From Acidobacteriota bacterium (GTDB lineage: Bacteria; Acidobacteriota; Terriglobia; Acidiferrales; UBA7541): a stretch of 15,708 nucleotides of DNA. Under the pieces are notes generated by a model, which was not told the origin of the DNA, ran no database searches, and saw only the letters and a list, made by a program, of their open reading frames with translations. Location of the stretch: positions 8,033-23,740 of the forward strand of contig PLZZ01000190.1 of NCBI GenBank assembly GCA_003153585.1. Direction: 5' to 3'. Position 1 is the first letter of the stretch, and each line of letters starts with the position of its first letter. Below, in pieces: positions 15,478 to 15,708 of the stretch. A program made the translations under genes and the position numbers.

Positions 15478-15708
15478 CTAACCTCCGGCAATGGCTCCCA
15501 AGATGAAAAATGGCTCGGCCCCCGAGGCCACTGCATCGGGCAGTGGCGCGTCCGGTGGCTCATGGGTGACATCCTCTTCGCAGGCGAAGAACCGCAGAAA
15601 CGGCCGACGCTCTTGCGTGACCTGGTCGCGTATCGTACCGCGCAGCATCGGATAGCGGGCTTCGAGCGCGTCGAGGATCGAGCGCTGAGTGGCCTGACCT
15701 CCGACCTC
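15478..15708 (-). CDS. MoaD/ThiS-like sulfur carrier protein, C-terminal fragment
   Basis: The frame is open from the right edge (15708) to a TAG at 15480-15478, giving 76 residues; the start is outside the window. It begins inside the helix region of a beta-grasp fold ([21 protein letters not shown]), continues [20 protein letters not shown] and ends in GAIAGG. The C-terminal Gly-Gly is the hallmark of MoaD, ThiS and related ubiquitin-like proteins, whose terminal Gly becomes a thiocarboxylate that donates sulfur. The sequence looks like a stand-alone MoaD-like family and not molybdopterin-synthase MoaD itself. The pathway cannot be told because upstream genes are not visible. Codon pattern is coding-like throughout (G/C-rich third positions). 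Confidence 0.82.
   Translation of the reverse strand, partial: EVGGQATQRSILDALEARYPMLRGTIRDQVTQERRPFLRFFACEEDVTHEPPDAPLPDAVASGAEPFFILGAIAGG

Overview
The window looks like a chromosomal piece of an acidobacterium (class Terriglobia is the best guess). The main pointers are a duplicated MacB/FtsX permease that starts METLLQDLRYSFRVLRKSP, the hallmark of the acidobacterial ADOP family, a glycine-rich TonB-family protein of the type seen in that phylum, and moderately high GC. Gene density is high. I saw no tRNA, rRNA, insertion sequence, prophage or CRISPR array.

Left block, + strand (1-6206): the 3' end of a SpoIIE/RsbU-type phosphatase, an ADOP-type ABC permease, its probable ATPase, an NtrC-class response regulator and an NtrY/NtrB-like histidine kinase. 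Spacing is tight (22 nt, 21 nt, about 100 nt, then a 4-nt overlap), so this reads as an export system with its own two-component control. A strong hairpin at 6294-6327 closes the block and also serves the convergent neighbour.

Middle block, - strand (6345-11042): a TonB-family protein followed 15 nt later by a secreted protein with an M48-metallopeptidase-like domain whose HExxH motif has become QELAD, so it is probably catalytically dead. The 363-nt leader upstream holds a sigma-54-like -24/-12 element and a near-perfect 22-bp palindrome. Before it lies a Do/HtrA periplasmic serine protease with its own terminator and a perfect TATAAT upstream.

Right block (11386-15708): a secreted M28 metallopeptidase (+), a VIT1/CCC1-type iron or manganese transporter (-), a Mn-type superoxide dismutase (+, divergent from the transporter over 103 bp), a membrane protein with a bactofilin-like N-terminal domain (+), and the 3' end of a MoaD/ThiS-like sulfur carrier (-) that runs off the right edge.

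The overall theme is envelope and stress physiology: export, periplasmic proteolysis, TonB-type energy coupling, and metal and superoxide handling. The most unusual points are an ADOP permease sitting beside an ATPase and a two-component system, the TonB/pseudo-peptidase pair with its structured upstream region, and the VIT-SOD divergent pair. Family calls come from motif recognition by eye; no database search was run.
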